Shown: positions 38,358-47,421, counted from the first letter of the stretch. The stretch is 64,000 nucleotides of DNA from an uncultured Kocuria sp. (GCF_947500125.1 NZ_CANMRA010000009.1:62001-126000), one strand, 5' to 3'. Translations and numbers: made by a program. The notes: a model not told the origin generated them from the sequence alone.

Positions 38358-39365
38358 ATGGCCGCCACGCAGCAGACCCCGGCGAAGCCCCGCACGCCCC
38401 GCCTGCGGCGCAGCAACTGCCACCGTCCCGGGATCACCCGCCGCGGACACGGCACGGGCTTCGCCTACCGCCACGCCGACGGCACGAAGGTGCAGGACCG
38501 CTCCGAGCTCGAGCGGATCCGGCAGCTGGCGATCCCCCCTGCCTGGAAGGACGTGTGGATCAGCCCGCAGCCCAACGGGCACATCCAGGCCACGGGCGTC
38601 GACGACGCCGGGCGGCGCCAGTACCTCTACCACCCTCGGTGGCGGGAGCTGAAGGACCGCGAGAAGTTCGACCGCGTCCTGGACTTCGGCGACACGCTCC
38701 CGCAGGCCCGCCCGGCCGTCACCCGGCTGCTGCGGTCCGAGGGCGCCACGGCGGAGAAGGCCTGCGCCGCGGCCTTCCGGCTCATGGACGAGGCCGCCCT
38801 GCGCGTCGGCAACGAGGAGTACGCCCAGTCGAACGGCTCCTACGGCGTGACCACCCTGCTGGTCCAGCACGTCCGGGTGGACGGTCAGGACGTGCACCTC
38901 GACTTCCCCGGCAAGAGCGGGCACCGATGGACGCTGACCCTCCGGGACGCCGACCTCGCCGCCGCGCTCGCGCCCATGCTGGAGCGCGGCCCGGAGGAGA
39001 CCGCGCTCGCGTACCGCGACGAGGACGGGCAGTGGGCCGGCATCACCAGCGCCCGGCTCAACGACTTCGTGCGGGACCGGTGCGGCCCCGACTTCACCGC
39101 CAAGGACTTCCGCACCTGGCAGGGAACGGTGACCGCCGCGATGGCGCTCGCCGCCCGCGCCGGCACCGGGCCCGGCGAGAGCGCCCGGAAGAAGGCCGTG
39201 TCCGCCGCCATGCGGGAGGTCGCCGAGCACCTGGGCAACACGGCCGCCATCGCCCGCAGCTCCTACACGGACCCGCGGGTGATCGACCGGTTCCTGGACG
39301 GCGAGACCATCGACGCCGCCACCTACCGGGCCGCGGAGCGGTCCCTGCGCGCGTTCCTCACCTGA
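38358..39365 (+). CDS. DNA topoisomerase IB
   Basis: 335-residue eukaryote-like type IB topoisomerase, which relaxes supercoils through a 3'-phosphotyrosyl intermediate. Features are CHRPGITRRGHGTGFAYRHADG at the start, the central IPPAWKDVWISPQPNGHIQATGVDDAGRRQYLYHPRWRE, catalytic Arg in RVGNEEYAQSNGSYGVTTL, KDFRTWQGTVTAA and the nucleophile Tyr in NTAAIARSSYTDPRVID. Normal length for the bacterial family. ATG at 38358 after GGAAGGA. A CCCGGGG-TGCT-CCCCGGG hairpin lies in the 5' leader at 38321-38338. Confidence 0.94.
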   Translation: MAATQQTPAKPRTPRLRRSNCHRPGITRRGHGTGFAYRHADGTKVQDRSELERIRQLAIPPAWKDVWISPQPNGHIQATGVDDAGRRQYLYHPRWRELKDREKFDRVLDFGDTLPQARPAVTRLLRSEGATAEKACAAAFRLMDEAALRVGNEEYAQSNGSYGVTTLLVQHVRVDGQDVHLDFPGKSGHRWTLTLRDADLAAALAPMLERGPEETALAYRDEDGQWAGITSARLNDFVRDRCGPDFTAKDFRTWQGTVTAAMALAARAGTGPGESARKKAVSAAMREVAEHLGNTAAIARSSYTDPRVIDRFLDGETIDAATYRAAERSLRAFLT

Positions 39366-39371
39366 GCGCGT

Positions 39372-39393
39372 GCACCGCGCTCCCACGCGGTGC
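39372..39393 (+). terminator. Short terminator hairpin after topoisomerase IB
   Basis: 8-bp stem (39372-39379 with 39386-39393, GCACCGCG and its complement) and a 6-nt loop. It begins 7 bp after the stop and is followed by CGTTATT, a weak T-rich run. Confidence 0.5.
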
Positions 39394-39409
39394 CGTTATT
39401 CTGGGGGGC

Positions 39410-39538
39410 ATGCCTTCCCTCGACTCCCGGTCCCCCGGAGGCGCGCACCGCGCCACCGCCGGTCCGGACGAAACGGAGCCCCGAAGTACGGGTTCCCCTG
39501 ACCGCACTCTCCCGCCCGAGGGGAGCGCCGCGTGCTAG
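39410..39538 (+). CDS. Small ORF (42 aa) overlapping the first CNNM start, possible leaderless leader peptide
   Basis: ATG at 39410 lies 7 nt after TATTCT (39397-39402), a leaderless arrangement. It also has GGGGGG just upstream. The frame encodes 42 residues rich in Ser, Pro, Gly and Arg, with no known family, and stops at 39538. This is 7 nt into the CNNM gene, whose GTG is at 39532. The overlap would couple translation. It could equally be a chance frame. Confidence 0.3.
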   Translation: MPSLDSRSPGGAHRATAGPDETEPRSTGSPDRTLPPEGSAAC

Positions 39539-40995
39539 AAGCATGGATCCTGCTCGCCGTGGCCGTTCTCCTGGTCCTCGGCAACGCGCTCTTCGTGGCC
39601 GTGGAGTTCGCCTTCCTGACGGTCAACCGCAACGAGGTCCGGGCCGCTGAGGAGGCCGGCGACCGGAGGGCCGCCGCCATCGAGCGGGCCCTGACGAAGA
39701 CCGCCACCAACCTCTCCGGCGCGCAGCTGGGCATCACCCTCACCAGCCTCATCGTGGGGTTCCTCGCCGGGCCCTCCCTGGGCGTGATCCTGGGGCAGGG
39801 CCTGGGCCTCACCGGGTTGTCCCCGGCGGTCGCCACCGGTGTCGCCACCACGGCCGCGTTCGTGATCGCCACCTTCACGCAGATGGTCTTCGGCGAGCTC
39901 GTGCCGAAGAACTGGGCGATCGCCGAGCCGATGCGCGTGTCCCGGCTCGTGGTCCACCCGCAGCGGATCTTCATGCTGCTGCTGGGCTGGCTCGTGAAGA
40001 TCCTCAACTCCTCCGCCAACTGGGTGCTCAAGCTGCTCGGCTTCACCCCGACCGAGGAGGTGGCCAGCGCGCGCACGGCCGGGGAGCTGATGGCCGTGGT
40101 CTCCCGCTCCGGGGCCGAGGGCACCCTCGACGCCGGCACCGCCGAGCTGGTGGCCCGGTCCATCGAGTTCGGCGACCGCACGGCCGCCGATGTCATGCGC
40201 CCGCGCCCGCAGGTCACCTTCCTGGACGACCACACCGTCCAGGACCTCATCGCGATCTCCGCCGAGACCGGGCACTCCCGCTTCCCGGTGGAGGGCGACT
40301 CCGTCGACGACATCGTGGGTGTCGTGCACTTCAAGCACGCCCTCGCGGTGCCCTTCGACGAACGCGGCACCCGCACCGTGCGCGAGATCGCGGTCCCGAC
40401 GACGACCGTCTCCGAGTCCATGACCCTGGACCCGCTGCTGCGCGAGCTGCGCAAGCCCGGACTGCAGCTGGCCGTCGTCGTCGACGAGTACGGGGGGACC
40501 GCCGGGATCGTCACCCTCGAGGACCTGATCGAGGAGATCGTCGGGGAGATCGACGACGAGCAGGACGAGACCGTCGCCCGGTACCGCCGCACCCGCGACG
40601 GCGGGATCTCCGTGTCCGGTCTGCTGCGCCCCGACGAGCTCGGCGACGTCATGGGCCTCGAGCTGCCCGAGGGGGAGGAGTCCGACACCCTCGGCGGGCT
40701 GATGGCCGAGCGGCTCGACCGGCTGCCCCTGGGTGGGGACACGGTCTCGTTCGAGGCCGTCGACCACGTCCACCGGGACGAGGACAACCTGCCCACCAGC
40801 ACCGACGTCACCCTCACCGTGGTGCGGATGGACGGGCACCGGGTGGACCGGATCGTCGTCCGGCGCGGCGACGGCCGCCGGGCCGAGGCGGGCGGTGCCA
40901 CGCCCGCGGGGACGCCCGCCGAGAGGGCCCCCGAAGGGACCGGTGATGCGTCCGGCTCCACGGCCGTCGACGCCGAGAGGGGTGAGTCCCGATGA
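39532..40995 (+). CDS. CNNM/CorC-family transporter with CBS domains (first of pair)
   Basis: 487-residue HlyC/CorC-type protein. N-terminal CNNM membrane domain (~1-190: VEFAFLTVNRNEVRAAEEAGDRRA, LSGAQLGITLTSLIVGFLAGP, FGELVPKNWAIAEP), a CBS pair (~195-330, ending VVVDEYGGTAGIVTLEDLIEEIVGEI) and a C-terminal CorC_HlyC domain. Such proteins are linked to magnesium or cobalt transport, not haemolysis. The C-terminus carries a ~45-residue disordered Gly/Ala/Glu tail. GTG at 39532, overlapped by the small ORF upstream, and overlapping the next paralogue by ATGA. Confidence 0.9.
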   Translation: MLEAWILLAVAVLLVLGNALFVAVEFAFLTVNRNEVRAAEEAGDRRAAAIERALTKTATNLSGAQLGITLTSLIVGFLAGPSLGVILGQGLGLTGLSPAVATGVATTAAFVIATFTQMVFGELVPKNWAIAEPMRVSRLVVHPQRIFMLLLGWLVKILNSSANWVLKLLGFTPTEEVASARTAGELMAVVSRSGAEGTLDAGTAELVARSIEFGDRTAADVMRPRPQVTFLDDHTVQDLIAISAETGHSRFPVEGDSVDDIVGVVHFKHALAVPFDERGTRTVREIAVPTTTVSESMTLDPLLRELRKPGLQLAVVVDEYGGTAGIVTLEDLIEEIVGEIDDEQDETVARYRRTRDGGISVSGLLRPDELGDVMGLELPEGEESDTLGGLMAERLDRLPLGGDTVSFEAVDHVHRDEDNLPTSTDVTLTVVRMDGHRVDRIVVRRGDGRRAEAGGATPAGTPAERAPEGTGDASGSTAVDAERGESR

Positions 40996-42044
40996 GCGAA
41001 GGCCTCGCCATCCTGTTCCTGGTCCTGCTGCTGGGCGGCAACGCGTTCTTCGTGGCCGCGGAGTTCGCCATGGTCTCGGCCCGCCGCGACCAGATCGAGC
41101 CGAAGGCCGCCGCCGGTTCCGCCGCCGCCAGGACCGCGCTGAAGGGCATCGAGGACGTCTCGACGTCCCTGGCCGCCACCCAGCTGGGCATCACCGCCTG
41201 CTCCCTGCTGATCGGCGCCGTGGGGGAGCCCGCGATCGCCCACCTCATCGAGGGCCCCATGGCCGACGCCGGCGTGCCCGAGGGACTCGTGCACCCCGTC
41301 GCCCTGGTCATCGCGCTGCTGGTCGTCACGTTCTTCCACATGGTGATCGGGGAGATGGTGCCCAAGAACATGGCCATCGCCAAGCCCGCGGCCTCGGCCC
41401 TGCTGCTGGGCCCGGTCCTGCGGGTCTTCGTGCTGGTCTTCCGCCCGTTCATCTGGCTGATGAACCAGTCCGCGAACCTCGTGGTCCGGTTCGTGTTCAA
41501 GGCCGAGCCCAGGGACGAGGTCGCGTCGAGCTTCACCTCGGACGAGGTCGCCGGTTTCGTCGCCGAGTCCGGCCGCGAGGGCCTGCTCGACGAGGACGAG
41601 ATCACCCTGCTCACCGGGGCGCTGAACTTCGAGCACCTCACCGCGGAGGACGTGGCCATCCCGCCCGAGCAGCTGCACACCGTGTCCCGGTCCGCCACCG
41701 TGGCGGAGCTGGAGCAGATCTGCGCGAGCACGGGCTTCTCCCGCTTCCCCGTCCAGGAGGACGACGGGACGCTGGTGGGCTACGTGCACACCAAGGACCT
41801 GCTCGGGATCCCGCCCGAGCGCCGCCACGCCCCCGTCCCGCAGGACGCCGTCCGCCGGCTCGGCACGGTGGCCGCCGACGCCAAGCTGCGGCACGTCATG
41901 CGCTCCATGCAGCAGCGCAACGCCCACCTGGCCCTCGTCGAGGGACGGGGCACGACGGCCGGCGACGTCTCCGTGGTCGCGCTCGAGGACGTCCTCGAGG
42001 AGCTCGTCGGGGAGGTCCGGGACGCGACCAGCCGCCCGTCCTGA
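40992..42044 (+). CDS. CNNM/CorC-family transporter (second of pair)
   Basis: 350 residues with the same CNNM (~1-185: AEFAMVSARRDQIEPKAAAGS, LAATQLGITACSLLIGAVGEPA, IGEMVPKNMAIAKP) and CBS modules (~205-340), but lacking the CorC_HlyC domain of its neighbour. Coexpressed and overlapping, the two probably form a heterodimeric transporter; that is an inference from pairing, which recurs in actinobacteria. ATG at 40992 has GAGGGGTGAG upstream. A strong terminator follows. Confidence 0.9.
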   Translation: MSEGLAILFLVLLLGGNAFFVAAEFAMVSARRDQIEPKAAAGSAAARTALKGIEDVSTSLAATQLGITACSLLIGAVGEPAIAHLIEGPMADAGVPEGLVHPVALVIALLVVTFFHMVIGEMVPKNMAIAKPAASALLLGPVLRVFVLVFRPFIWLMNQSANLVVRFVFKAEPRDEVASSFTSDEVAGFVAESGREGLLDEDEITLLTGALNFEHLTAEDVAIPPEQLHTVSRSATVAELEQICASTGFSRFPVQEDDGTLVGYVHTKDLLGIPPERRHAPVPQDAVRRLGTVAADAKLRHVMRSMQQRNAHLALVEGRGTTAGDVSVVALEDVLEELVGEVRDATSRPS

Positions 42045-42065
42045 GCCGGCGCCGGCCCGCACCGA

Positions 42066-42100
42066 CGAGGCCCTCGTCCCGCCGGGGGACGAGGGCCTCG
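42066..42100. terminator. Bidirectional terminator between CNNM pair and lipoprotein
   Basis: Perfect 15-bp stem (42066-42080 and 42086-42100, CGAGGCCCTCGTCCC and its complement) with a 5-nt loop. It lies between two convergent genes. Confidence 0.8.
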
Positions 42101-42119
42101 CCCCTCCGCGGGCGGGTGC

Positions 42120-42530
42120 CTACTCGACGACGGTGACGGTGGCCTCGGTGAGGTAGGGCTCGGACTCGCGGTTGACGAGGTGGTTGGCGGTCTCCTCGTC
42201 GGTGAGCCGCAGCAGCCGGTCCCGGTCGCCGGGTTCGCTGAACAGGTCGTCCGCCTCGACGGTGCCGGTGGCCTCGACCTCGTCGCCGGGGCGCAGGTCG
42301 GCGGGCATCTCGCGCACGAAGACCACCGTCTGCTCGTCGCCCATGGTCAGGAACTCCTCGCCGTAGATCCCCTCCACCTCGTTGGTGAGGGTGATCTCCT
42401 TCCCGACGAGTTCCTCGGTGGCGACCTCGGACTGGTCCAGCTGGGTCAGTCTCGTCTCGTCCTGGCATCCGCTCAGCAGCAGCGCCCCGGTCAGGCCGGC
42501 CGCGGCAAGGGTCAGGGTGCGGTGGGTCAT
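42120..42530 (-). CDS. Small lipoprotein of unknown function
   Basis: 136 residues: signal peptide ending in the lipobox LLSGC (Cys22), then an acidic domain with alternating beta-strands (KEITLTNEVEGIYGEEFLTMGDEQTVVFVREM, GDEVEATGTVEADD), which looks like an OB-fold of the tRNA-anti-like or YdeI type. No catalytic residues are evident. It would sit on the outer face of the membrane. ATG at 42530. No operon partner. Confidence 0.7.
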   Translation of the reverse strand: MTHRTLTLAAAGLTGALLLSGCQDETRLTQLDQSEVATEELVGKEITLTNEVEGIYGEEFLTMGDEQTVVFVREMPADLRPGDEVEATGTVEADDLFSEPGDRDRLLRLTDEETANHLVNRESEPYLTEATVTVVE

Positions 42531-42726
42531 CAGCGTGCTCCTCGGTGGTCGGGCGGGACGTGCTCCGGGCTGGGCGCCATCGGCCCGGGACGACCCACCC
42601 TAGCCGCCGGAGCCGCCGGGCGACACGGAGAGGGCTGTTCCTGGCCGGGGCGGGACCGGCCCCGGAGGAGGCCTTCGAGGGCGTGCCGCGCCCGGCGCCG
42701 CGTCTCGGCGGAGTCCGCCGTGCACC

Positions 42727-43962
42727 TCAGGACAGGCCGACGTAGGTCGCCGAGTACCCGAAGCCGACGACGTCGTCCCGGCCGTCGCCGTCGACGTCCC
42801 CGAGCAGGCGCGGGAACCGCGCCGGGTCCCAGCCGGCCGACCAGCCGAAGGACGTGGACGTCAGCTCGGGCCCGAAGAAGGCGTTGTCGTCCCCGTAGGC
42901 CACGTGCACACCCGCGTCGCCGAATCCGACGACGTCCAGGATCCCGTCGCCGTTGATGTCGGCGAGGTCCCGGGGGTGCCGGTCGGTGCGCCAGCCCTGC
43001 GCGATGCCGAAGTCGGCGAGCTCGAGGGTGACCGGGAGGTACTTCGGCTCGCCCGGGGCGTAGGGCCGGGAGTAGGCGGCGAGGACGCCGCGGTGGCCGA
43101 ACCCGACGACGTCCGGGGCAAGGTGCCCGCTGACGTTGCCGACGTCCCGGGGGTGCTGGTCGACCCGCCAGCCCTGGGCGTACCCGAAGTCGCGGACCTC
43201 CAGGGCGGGCTGGGTGAACGTGTCGCCCAGCGCCGAGAAGTAGGAGACGTACGTGCCGGCGTCCCCGAGACCGACGATGTCGGCCGTCCCGTTCTCGTCC
43301 ATGTCGGCGAGCATCCGCGGGTGCTGGTCGACCCGCCAGCCACGGTCCCAGCCGTAGCTGTCGATCCGCTTGCCGGTGCCGAAGAAGGTGCGGTCCGACC
43401 GGCCGTGCGAGATCGTCACGCCGGAGTACCCGAAGCCGACGACGTCCGCCGCGCCGTCCCCGACGAGGTCGGCGAGCTCGCGGACGTGCTGGTCGACCCG
43501 CCAGCCCTGGTTCCAGCCGAACTCCCGGACCTTCAGCGCCGGCGCCGTGAAGCTGCCGTCCGGCTGCGCGTAGGCGACGAGCACGCCGGCGTCGCCGAAG
43601 CCGACGAGATCGGCGCGGCCGTCGCCGTCGACGTCGGCGACCTGCCGCGGGTGCCGGTCGGTGCCCCAGCCCTGCGCGGTGCCGAAGTCGCGGACCCTCA
43701 GCACCGGTGCGGCGAAGGTGCCGTTGGCCTGGCCGTGGGCGACGAAGACGCCGGGGTCGCCGAAGGCCACCACGTCGGCGCGTCCGTCCCCGTTGACGTC
43801 GGCGAGCTCGCGCACGTGCTGGTCGACCCGCCAGCCGTCGACGTAGGAGAGGAACCCCTGGGTGGACACGGCGTGGGCCGGTCCGGCGAGGGCGATGCCG
43901 GTGGCGGCCAGTGCCGTCGCGGAGACCCCGGTGAGCAGACGGGCCATCGGTGAGCGTTTCAT
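42727..43962 (-). CDS. Secreted seven-repeat FG-GAP/VCBS beta-propeller protein
   Basis: 411 residues. Signal peptide to about residue 31 (GPAHA cleavage). The rest is seven repeats of 54-59 residues, each beginning GW-x-(V/T)D-(Q/R)H-(P/V)R (GW at 43, 98, 153, 208, 264, 323, 377), followed by a D-x-D/N-G-D-G calcium loop and ADVVGFG. Seven repeats predict a closed seven-bladed propeller. Calcium loops are intact in blades 1, 2, 6 and 7, partial in 3 and 4, lost in 5 (NVSGHLAPD). Similar proteins serve as surface adhesins or lectin-like binders. ATG at 43962 after CTGGAGGTT. It stands alone. Confidence 0.8.
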   Translation of the reverse strand: MKRSPMARLLTGVSATALAATGIALAGPAHAVSTQGFLSYVDGWRVDQHVRELADVNGDGRADVVAFGDPGVFVAHGQANGTFAAPVLRVRDFGTAQGWGTDRHPRQVADVDGDGRADLVGFGDAGVLVAYAQPDGSFTAPALKVREFGWNQGWRVDQHVRELADLVGDGAADVVGFGYSGVTISHGRSDRTFFGTGKRIDSYGWDRGWRVDQHPRMLADMDENGTADIVGLGDAGTYVSYFSALGDTFTQPALEVRDFGYAQGWRVDQHPRDVGNVSGHLAPDVVGFGHRGVLAAYSRPYAPGEPKYLPVTLELADFGIAQGWRTDRHPRDLADINGDGILDVVGFGDAGVHVAYGDDNAFFGPELTSTSFGWSAGWDPARFPRLLGDVDGDGRDDVVGFGYSATYVGLS

Positions 43963-44136
43963 GGTGGAACCTCCAGGTTCCGAAGAGCGGAGAACTCGGT
44001 CCGGATCGCCGGACCTCGGGTGGGAGCCGGTCGACCCCCACCGACCGGCGTCTGGCCGTGGGCTCGGCCGGGGTCCCGGGACCGTGGTCCACCGGTGACC
44101 GCCTCCCGCCGAGCGGACGGAACTGCTGGTGGAACC

Positions 44137-44166
44137 AGTCTAGATCCGCGCGTATGCCATCGCTAA
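44137..44166 (-). promoter_or_regulatory. Possible promoter for the propeller gene
   Basis: On the minus strand TTAGCG (44166-44161) and TAGACT (44142-44137) are 18 nt apart, about 175 nt upstream of the start at 43962. The region 43963-44244 otherwise has no supported gene. Confidence 0.35.
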
Positions 44167-44244
44167 GTGTTCTCCGCTCCGTGCCGAATCGTTATCCGGA
44201 GCCCCGCCCGGGAACCGGGTCCTGGTCCGGACCCCCGAGGGCCT

Positions 44245-44478
44245 TCAGCGGCGGATGCCGCGCCGGAAGTACAGGACCGGGCCCACGAAGTTGACGGCGA
44301 TGATCGCCGCCCACTTCCCCTTGCCGCCGTTGACCTCCTCGGCGGGACGCAGGGCGAGGTCCGCCCAGGCGGTGGCCGCCAGCGAGACCTGCACGGAGGC
44401 CAGCGTCAGCAGCGCGGTCTGCTGCCCCGGCGTGAGGTCCTTCCATCTGGTGCTCTTCCTGGTGCCGATGCGCGTCAT
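44245..44478 (-). CDS. PLDc_N-domain small membrane protein
   Basis: 77 residues. After a basic N-terminus come two hydrophobic segments: ALLTLASVQVSLAATAWADLAL (~20-41) and WAAIIAVNFVGPVLYFRRG (~55-73). The second contains the conserved N-x-(V/I)-GP-x-x-YF motif of PLDc_N (phospholipase D-nuclease N-terminal) proteins, which are mostly uncharacterised small membrane proteins. ATG at 44478 follows AGGAGGACGACC, a strong Shine-Dalgarno; longer in-frame starts are rejected. Confidence 0.8.
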   Translation of the reverse strand: MTRIGTRKSTRWKDLTPGQQTALLTLASVQVSLAATAWADLALRPAEEVNGGKGKWAAIIAVNFVGPVLYFRRGIRR

Positions 44479-44608
44479 GGTCGTCCTCCTGGTGCTCGGG
44501 GACCCGGTGGTCCCGGCGGCCGCTCCGTGGGCGGCCTGTGGCACTCATGCTGGTGCGGGCGCCGCCGGCAGTCAACGCCCGCCTCCGGCGCCGGTGCCCG
44601 GGCGCCGG

Positions 44609-46603
44609 TCAGACGCTGATGTCGGGCCACAGGACGCGGTAGGCCACCGCGTAGCCGGCGATCCAGGCCAGGGACAGGGCCAGCAGCCCCGCCCCGGCCA
44701 CGGCGACCACCCCGCGGCGGTGCCGGAGCGCACCGGCCAGGTGCCGGACGGCGGGCACCACGCCGAGGACGCCCAGGAGCAGGAGCGCCTGCCCGAGACG
44801 GGTGAGGGGCCGCACCAGGGACAGGTCCGGCTGCACGCTCGCGGCGAACAGCGCCAGCCCCGCCAGCACGGCCACCGGAGCCGCGTAGGCCAGCCGCCGC
44901 ACGCGCCGGGGACGGGCCGCGCCCCCCGGCGTGTCCCACCGGCGCCGCCGCCGCAGGCGGTTCACCGGCCAGGCGACCAGCGTCACGACGAGGACGAGCA
45001 GCGCCGCGAGCAGCAGGAGGTGGGGCACGAACAGCCCGTGCCAGGCGCTCACCCTCCCCTCGGTGCTGTAGGCGACCAGCGCGATGTCCCGGACACCGTC
45101 CTCGTCGGCCCGCGCCGCGAGGGTGGCCGTGCCCCCGGTCTCCCGCCACAGCCACGGCTCGACCTCGTGCATCGTGGTGGGAGGAGCCGCGAGGGAGCCG
45201 ACGCTGATCGTCCCGTCCGGGCCGGCGCGCACCGTGGTGATCGCGAGCGCGCCCACCAGGGCCGCGGCGCTCGACTCCGCCCGCCGTGCGCTGCGGTAGT
45301 GGCCGGCCACCGCGGCGGCCCGCTCCGCGGCGCCGGGCGGCGGCTCCGGCGCCGCCGGTTCGGGCGGGGCGACGTAGCGGCGGGCGAACTGCCCGACCAG
45401 CTGCTGCCGCAGCACCGAGGTGCTGAGCGCGCGCACCCCGTTGCCGTTGACGGAGACGAACAGGCCCGTGTCCGCGTCGGGGAACAGGACCAGCTCGCTG
45501 TGGAACAGGTTCGTGTCGCCGCCGTGGGAGAGCACCCGCTGCCCCCGCATCTCGTGGCCCCGGAAGCCCAGGGTCATCTGCTCGGCGGCACCGAGCCCGC
45601 CGAGGGACGCGGGCGGCAGCGCCGGGGCGTGCATGGCCGCCAGCGCCCCGGGGCCCAGGACGTCGTCGGGACCGTGGCCCAGGTGCAGGTTCAGGAACGC
45701 GGCCATGTCCTGCGCGGTGCTGCTCACGGACCCGGCGGGCGGGACGGAGATGTGCTCGAAGGGCGCGGGCTCGGCCCCCGGCGCCGGGAAGCCGCCGGCC
45801 ACGCGGTCGGAGAGCGCGGGCGGCAGCGGCTGCTCGGCGGTGCTGGAGGTCATGCCCAGCGGGCCGAGGACCTCCTCGCGCACGTACTCCTCGAACGGGA
45901 CGCCGGTGACCTGCTGCACGACGTAGCCGGCCAGGGCCAGGCCGTAGTTGGAGTACGCGGGGGTGGTGCCCGGCGCGAAGATCTGCTGCGGCGGGTCCTC
46001 GGCCAGCTCGGTGCGCAGGTCGCGGACCTTCTCGGCGTCCGGGGTGATGAGGTGGTCCACGCGCTCCTCGAAACCGGCGGTGTGGCTCAGCAGGTGCCGC
46101 AGCGTCACCGTTCCCCGGGGCAGCTCCAGCGGGAAGTCGAGGTGCTCGCGGACGTCGGCGTCCAGGTCCAGGGCGCCGCGCTCCACCTGCTGCAGCACGG
46201 CGGTGGCGGTGAAGAGCTTGGACACCGACCCGATCCGGAACAGGTGGTGCTCGGGGTCCACCGGGGTGGCGCCCGGCACGAGCCGGGACCGGTCCGCCGC
46301 GCCGAAGCCGCGCACCGTGACGATCTCGCCGCCGGAGACGACCGCCACCGTCGCCCCCGGGAGCCGCTCGGCGTCCAGGAGGGCCGGGACCAGGCCGTCG
46401 AGCCATGTGTCGACGTCGCCGGCGGTCAGCTCCCGCACGCCCTGATCCTCCTGCGCCCCGTGCTCCCGCGCGGCGGCGGACGACGGCACCGCCAGGTGCG
46501 CGAGCAGCAGCAGCGTCACGAGGACCAGCGCGAGCACCGCCCCGGGCGCTCGCGGGGGCGCCGCGGGGATCGGCGACCGGACCGGGAACGGGTGCACGCG
46601 CAT
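44609..46603 (-). CDS. Serine hydrolase (class C beta-lactamase fold) with C-terminal membrane domain
   Basis: 664 residues. Signal or anchor helix at ~18-40, extracellular beta-lactamase-fold domain (~60-430) with the SxxK motif IGSVSKLF, the YxN motif AYSNYG and an HGG motif (LSHGGDT, in place of KTG). A second extracellular segment follows, then five or six membrane spans (~520-660). It belongs with D-aminopeptidase/esterase EstB-like proteins. The HGG motif fits peptidase or esterase rather than penicillin-binding action. ATG at 46603. It probably acts on peptides or cell-wall pieces outside the cell. Confidence 0.85.
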   Translation of the reverse strand: MRVHPFPVRSPIPAAPPRAPGAVLALVLVTLLLLAHLAVPSSAAAREHGAQEDQGVRELTAGDVDTWLDGLVPALLDAERLPGATVAVVSGGEIVTVRGFGAADRSRLVPGATPVDPEHHLFRIGSVSKLFTATAVLQQVERGALDLDADVREHLDFPLELPRGTVTLRHLLSHTAGFEERVDHLITPDAEKVRDLRTELAEDPPQQIFAPGTTPAYSNYGLALAGYVVQQVTGVPFEEYVREEVLGPLGMTSSTAEQPLPPALSDRVAGGFPAPGAEPAPFEHISVPPAGSVSSTAQDMAAFLNLHLGHGPDDVLGPGALAAMHAPALPPASLGGLGAAEQMTLGFRGHEMRGQRVLSHGGDTNLFHSELVLFPDADTGLFVSVNGNGVRALSTSVLRQQLVGQFARRYVAPPEPAAPEPPPGAAERAAAVAGHYRSARRAESSAAALVGALAITTVRAGPDGTISVGSLAAPPTTMHEVEPWLWRETGGTATLAARADEDGVRDIALVAYSTEGRVSAWHGLFVPHLLLLAALLVLVVTLVAWPVNRLRRRRRWDTPGGAARPRRVRRLAYAAPVAVLAGLALFAASVQPDLSLVRPLTRLGQALLLLGVLGVVPAVRHLAGALRHRRGVVAVAGAGLLALSLAWIAGYAVAYRVLWPDISV

Positions 46604-46722
46604 GAGGCCATCCTGCTCCGGCACCGGGTCCCGTGTCCGAGTGTGACCGGGGAGCGCAGGCGTGCGGCCGGTCCGGCGCCCGGAACGGGACCGGGGCCGG
46701 ACCACCGGTCTAGCCTGGGAGC

Positions 46723-47421
46723 ATGACCCGGTCCCGGACCCTGTCGCACTCCGCTCCCGCAGCCGTCCTGTGGCCGGTCGCCGGAGCGGCCGCCGGACTG
46801 CTCTCCGTGCTCCTCGGCATCGCCGGAGGACTCCTGGAGACCGCGCTCTCCGGTCCTTGGCCGGCCACCGGGGACCCTGCCTACGGGCCGTTCCTGGCGC
46901 GCAACCGTGGCCCCCTGCTGGCGCAGAGCATGCTCTTCGTCCTCGGCCAGGGAGCGCTGGTGTGCTTCCTCGGGTGGGTGCGGGCGCGCCTGCTCCGGGC
47001 GGAGGGCCCGCCCGGCGCGGTCTCCGCCGTGGCCTTCGGGGCCGGGCTCATGGCCGCGGCCCTGAACATCGCCGGCCAGGGCGTGCAGATCGTGCTGACC
47101 ATGCCGGCGGCGGCGTCGATGGGTGCGGGGACGGCGGGCGCGGTGACGGACCTGTGCGTGGTCCTCCTCGCCCTGGCCAACCTCCCCCTCGCCGTCTCGT
47201 TCGCCGCTGTCGCCGCGCTCTCCCTCGCCCGCGGCGCGTACCCGCGGTGGCTCGGCGGGATCGCCGCCGGGGCGGCCGCGGCGGCCCTGCTCTCCGTCTT
47301 CTCCCTCGTGCCCACCGCGGGGCCGCTCTCCCCGCTCGGCGAGCTCACCACGGCACTGCGCCTCGTGCCCGTCCTGTGGTACCTGCCGGCCGCCGTCGTG
47401 ATGCTCCGGGGCCGGCCGTGA
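46723..47421 (+). CDS. Six-span membrane protein (DUF4386-like), unknown function
   Basis: 232 residues with about six hydrophobic spans (about 15-37, 63-85, 98-120, 133-160, 172-192, 208-226) and short loops. The pattern resembles DUF4386 proteins, but I am not certain. No catalytic motif. ATG at 46723 lies 6 nt after TAGCCT, a leaderless-type start. Its stop overlaps the following gene (GTGA), so the two are coupled. Confidence 0.65.
   Translation: MTRSRTLSHSAPAAVLWPVAGAAAGLLSVLLGIAGGLLETALSGPWPATGDPAYGPFLARNRGPLLAQSMLFVLGQGALVCFLGWVRARLLRAEGPPGAVSAVAFGAGLMAAALNIAGQGVQIVLTMPAAASMGAGTAGAVTDLCVVLLALANLPLAVSFAAVAALSLARGAYPRWLGGIAAGAAAAALLSVFSLVPTAGPLSPLGELTTALRLVPVLWYLPAAVVMLRGRP

Noticed and set aside
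42727-43962. Possible CRISPR or DNA repeat array
   Set aside because: The regular ~165-bp spacing encodes in-frame protein repeats of a propeller; no short identical direct repeats with unique spacers.
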